Source of the DNA: Desulfopila sp. IMCC35008
GTDB taxonomy: Bacteria > Desulfobacterota > Desulfobulbia > Desulfobulbales > Desulfocapsaceae
Length of the DNA stretch: 64,000 nt
NCBI RefSeq assembly: GCF_010646885.2
Contig: NZ_CP050700.1
Span: forward strand, 3,436,501-3,500,500
Reading direction: 5' to 3'
The position numbers were made by a program, and so were the translations under genes. The notes beneath the pieces are model-generated. The model did not search any database. It was not told where the DNA came from and was given only the letters and a program-made list of their open reading frames with translations. Positions 61,055-64,000 of this stretch are shown here, one piece after another (position 1 is the stretch's first letter; every line of letters begins with the position of its first letter).

Positions 61055-61088
61055 TGCCTAAACACATCTGTATAGGCACTCTTTTTTC
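61055..61088 (+). terminator. Terminator after the sigma-54 regulator
   Basis: TGCCTA and TAGGCA pair around a 12-base loop and are followed by CTCTTTTTT. Confidence 0.6.
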
Positions 61089-61328
61089 ATACACCTCCAA
61101 CGACCTCACATTCTGCCTACCTCCCTCTACATCAGACCAGAATCATAGCAGTTTTACGAAAAAATTCTATTCAGGCATGACACTTGTATTGATACAGGCA
61201 AAATCCACAAAATGAACAACTACCCATATGGGTAGGTAAGATGCACTACATCATCTAACCCGAAATTCAGTCGTAATCGGCACGTTTAAAACGACTGGTC
61301 AACAGGTAACAAAATGGAGGCTTCAGCT

Positions 61329-61532
61329 ATGTTTATTTCAGAAATGATCGTTGGTGTATGGTTTGTTCCCGTTATTCTTCTTCTCATCATTCCCTTGTGT
61401 ACTCTTTGTCTCTGGGCCATTTACAGACTCGTGGCAACTATTGCAGGTCAAGCCGCACAGGCTTACAGACCTGCCAGGAAATCTCAAAAAGAGTCGCCGG
61501 CCTCAGAACTATACACCAGACACGCCATTTAA
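61329..61532 (+). CDS. Small membrane protein
   Basis: A 67-residue protein with one strongly hydrophobic region that may cross the membrane twice (WFVPVILLLIIPLCTLCLWA, residues about 11-35) and a basic tail (YRPARKSQKES). GGAGG is eight bases before ATG 61329, so an in-frame ATG at 61314 is less likely. No family recognised. Confidence 0.6.
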   Translation: MFISEMIVGVWFVPVILLLIIPLCTLCLWAIYRLVATIAGQAAQAYRPARKSQKESPASELYTRHAI

Positions 61533-61846
61533 GACGACACGATGCTGCATGAATTCAATTCCCACAATACCAGGCAGGGCCAGATATTCTGGCTCTGCTT
61601 TGTAGTATACAAGCACCCCAGCTAAAGTGTTTTCTTCTTCGAGTCAGATTTATTCCTCCAACCACGTTTTCCGGCCCAGATATAATATACCCTTCTGGCT
61701 TGAAAATAACCATTTGTTGCACCAGTCCTGTTTTGCTAAAATTCACAGGTAAGCACAACCAACCCACTTCATCAATGAAGATGAGAATGCTTACTGATAA
61801 GTACTGATGATGAGAGTTGCCCCCAAACCTCAACGGATCATCAAAT
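61533..61846. other. Intergenic stretch
   Basis: About 310 bases with no gene; GGCAGGGCCAGATATTCTGG and nearby repeats give only weak hairpins. Confidence 0.45.
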
Positions 61847-64000
61847 ATGACACACCTCATCCTGGAGTCATTCAAAAAACTGCCTTTGCTACTAACAACA
61901 ATCCTGTTTGTCAGTGTCTTGCTAGTTCGTCCATCTGCAGCATCAACAAAGGTAAGAGTCGGCGTTTATCAGGATTTTCCGCTGGTTTTTCACGATGATG
62001 ATGGAGCTGCGCACGGGGTCTATGTAGATATTCTCAAACATGTTGCAGCACAGGAAAATTGGACGATTGAGTATGTCCCCTGTAAATGGGCTGACTGTTT
62101 GAGCTTACTTGAAAATGGCAAAATAGATCTATTAACTGCCATTGCATTTTCAAAAGAGCGTACCAAGAAATATGACTTCAACAATGAAACCGTTTTTCCC
62201 AACTGGGGTCAGGTATACACACCACACAAAATCAAACTGGATTCAATTGATGGTCTTAACGGTAAAAAAGTCGCCGGTCTGGAAGAGGACATCTATTTCA
62301 AATCGCTCAGGGAGGTCACGAAAAATGCAGATCTGGAAGTTTCCTTTACCAGTGTCGGTGAGTACGCAGATGTTTTCCGGCTTATCGAGAAGGAAGAAGT
62401 CGATGCAGGCATACTGCCCAGATTGTATGGAGACTTAAACGAGAAGAAATTCAACGTCAAAAAATCAACAATTATCATCCGTCTTTCTGAGCTTCGTTTC
62501 GCCGCTCGTAAATCATCATCAAACCAGCCCATTCTAGAAGCAATCGACAAACATCTGCGTCAACTCAAGGCCGATAACGACTCCTTATACTTTCAATCAA
62601 TTTCCAGATGGCTCGGGCAGCAAGAAAAGAAAGCTGATATTGCAATCGACTTTTCTCAAAAAGAAAAAACATGGCTCGCTGCACACAATCGGATTCTCCT
62701 TGGTGTTGATCCTGAATTTGTACCATTTGAATTTATAGACGTCGACGGCAGCTACCGGGGAATGTGTGCTGATTATGTACAGCTTATCAGTGAACGAACC
62801 GGCATTACCATGGATATAGCCCCCAATCTGACTTGGAATGAAGCCGTAGAGCAGGCCAAGATTAGAAGAATTGATGTCTTGCCATGTGTTGGCATGACTG
62901 AAAAAAGAAAGGAATTTCTTACCTATTCCAGCCCGCACCAGACATTCTATCGGGTACTGGTAACAGAAGAAGGCTCAAGTATCGGCAATAGCCTTGCGGA
63001 TCTGCATGGTCAGCAGGTGGCTGTGCAGAGAAACAGTTCACACCATGGATTTCTTCAGGACAATACCGATATCCAGCCAATACTATTCGACACGGCCGAG
63101 GAGGCCATTCTTTCGGTATCAGAAGGCAAAAATGACGTGTTTATCGGTAACGAAAATATGACCGGATACACGATTAACAGAAAAGGTATCGTCAACCTCA
63201 AAATGGCCAGGTTAGCTGAAGCCGAGGGAAAGAACCTTTACTTCGCCGTTCGCAACGATTGGCCAGAACTTGTGTCGATAATAAACAAAGGCCTTGCGTC
63301 CATATCTGAAAAAGAGCGAGAAGCGATTAAACAGAAGTGGATTGCGGTAACCGTTGAAAAACGGTTCGATTATACATTGTTTTACCAGATATCTGCCGGG
63401 GTAATCTTTTTTGGCTTGGTTATCTGTTTATGGAATGCACAGATCAGGCTACAGCGGAGAAAACTCAGGGTGAGTGAGAGACGCTACCGCTCTCTGGCCG
63501 ATAATAGTGAGGTCGGAATTCTTCAGATTGCCCCGGATGGCACAACCCGCTACCTCAACCCCGCTATGCTCAAAATGATCGAGGCGGAAGTACCTGAAGA
63601 GCCCCTGGGGAAAAACATTATCGATTTCATTGCTCCTCCATTCCAGCATGTCGTCATAAGAGAGAGGGAAAAACGACATCATAATATCTCTTCGACCTAC
63701 GAAGTTGAGCTTCTCACTTTAAAAGGGCAGCGAAAAAAAGTGATGATTTCAGCGGCTCCTATACTGAACGACAGCGGCAAGTTGGAGAGCGTCATAAGTT
63801 CAATTGTCGATATCTCCGATCTTAAGCGAGTGGAGAGTGCTCTCCGTGAATCAGAGGCGGAGCTGCGCGCTCTGTTCAGTGGGATGACCGATGTGGTTAT
63901 CATGTTGAACGACGAGGGCAAATATCTGAAAATCGCCCCTACGTCACAAGAACTCCTCTATAAACCGATGGCTGACTTGCAAGGTCAGAGTCTACATGAC
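61847..64000 (+). CDS. Periplasmic-binding-domain sensor protein (partial, runs off the window)
   Basis: An open frame of at least 718 codons starting MTHLILESFKKLPLLL, continuing to the window end. Residues 1-33 are a signal peptide. Two tandem SBP_bac_3 ligand-binding domains follow: about 35-250 (KVRVGVYQDFPLVFHDDDGA) and about 275-500 (ILLGVDPEFVPFEFIDVDGS; VLPCVGMTEKRKEFLTYSSP). A membrane helix is near 505-525 (LFYQISAGVIFFGLVICLWN), then one PAS domain (YRSLADNSEVGILQIAPDGT) and the start of a second (LRALFSGMTDVVIMLNDEGK). The output domain is outside the window: a histidine kinase or a diguanylate cyclase are both likely. It probably senses an amino acid or similar small solute in the periplasm. 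Confidence 0.88.
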   Translation, partial: MTHLILESFKKLPLLLTTILFVSVLLVRPSAASTKVRVGVYQDFPLVFHDDDGAAHGVYVDILKHVAAQENWTIEYVPCKWADCLSLLENGKIDLLTAIAFSKERTKKYDFNNETVFPNWGQVYTPHKIKLDSIDGLNGKKVAGLEEDIYFKSLREVTKNADLEVSFTSVGEYADVFRLIEKEEVDAGILPRLYGDLNEKKFNVKKSTIIIRLSELRFAARKSSSNQPILEAIDKHLRQLKADNDSLYFQSISRWLGQQEKKADIAIDFSQKEKTWLAAHNRILLGVDPEFVPFEFIDVDGSYRGMCADYVQLISERTGITMDIAPNLTWNEAVEQAKIRRIDVLPCVGMTEKRKEFLTYSSPHQTFYRVLVTEEGSSIGNSLADLHGQQVAVQRNSSHHGFLQDNTDIQPILFDTAEEAILSVSEGKNDVFIGNENMTGYTINRKGIVNLKMARLAEAEGKNLYFAVRNDWPELVSIINKGLASISEKEREAIKQKWIAVTVEKRFDYTLFYQISAGVIFFGLVICLWNAQIRLQRRKLRVSERRYRSLADNSEVGILQIAPDGTTRYLNPAMLKMIEAEVPEEPLGKNIIDFIAPPFQHVVIREREKRHHNISSTYEVELLTLKGQRKKVMISAAPILNDSGKLESVISSIVDISDLKRVESALRESEAELRALFSGMTDVVIMLNDEGKYLKIAPTSQELLYKPMADLQGQSLHD

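Overview
The window (about 44% G+C by eye) looks like a chromosome segment of a Gram-negative, probably anaerobic bacterium, most likely a Desulfobacterota (Desulfobulbales-like). That placement is an inference from DUF2284 and DUF3786 Fe-S proteins, LQVLTG/dockerin-like calcium modules, a hybrid histidine kinase and a sigma-54 regulator; no rRNA or other phylogenetic marker is present.

Layout. (1) 1-7250, core: a small heat-shock protein, a TPP-riboswitch-controlled thiamine salvage operon on the minus strand (thiM-thiE-ATPase-permease-binding protein), an MscS channel and a frameshifted membrane protein. (2) 7255-7329: tRNA-Gly(CCC), used as an integration site. Its 47-bp 3' end recurs at 24899-24945 (exact) and 38293-38338 (one mismatch), which defines tandem integrated elements. 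Element 1 (7331-24945) has a phage-satellite layout: AlpA-like regulator, replication initiator, DnaB helicase, a small terminase without large terminase or capsid genes, and a P4-type integrase. Its cargo is a membrane pentapeptide-repeat protein, an IHF/HU paralogue, a GHKL ATPase cut by an IS200-type insertion, a DUF2971 protein and a putative Panacea/MazF-like toxin-antitoxin pair. Element 2 (24946-38338) has a second integrase, a truncated transposase, a membrane aspartic-protease-like protein and a run of integron-type gene cassettes on the minus strand with attC-like hairpins but no integron integrase (a CALIN), interrupted by a group IIC intron and an IS110-family transposase. A decayed integrase end after the third att copy suggests a third, eroded element, with plus-strand cassettes up to about 43.5 kb and an IS5/IS1182-like element (43508-45126). 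(3) 45.4-64 kb, core-like: a MarR-led operon with two Fe-S/metal-binding proteins, a hybrid sensor kinase, an HU/IHF protein, a TPM-domain protein, secreted proteins with dockerin-like modules, an AraC regulator, a methyltransferase, a TIM-barrel isomerase, a cytochrome c, a sigma-54 activator and a periplasmic-binding sensor protein running off the window end.

Five reading frames (about 6385, 25970, 41297, 41785 and 52872) are each restored by adding one base to a short homopolymer. This pattern fits sequencing deletions at least as well as real pseudogenes, so those frameshifts should be treated cautiously.
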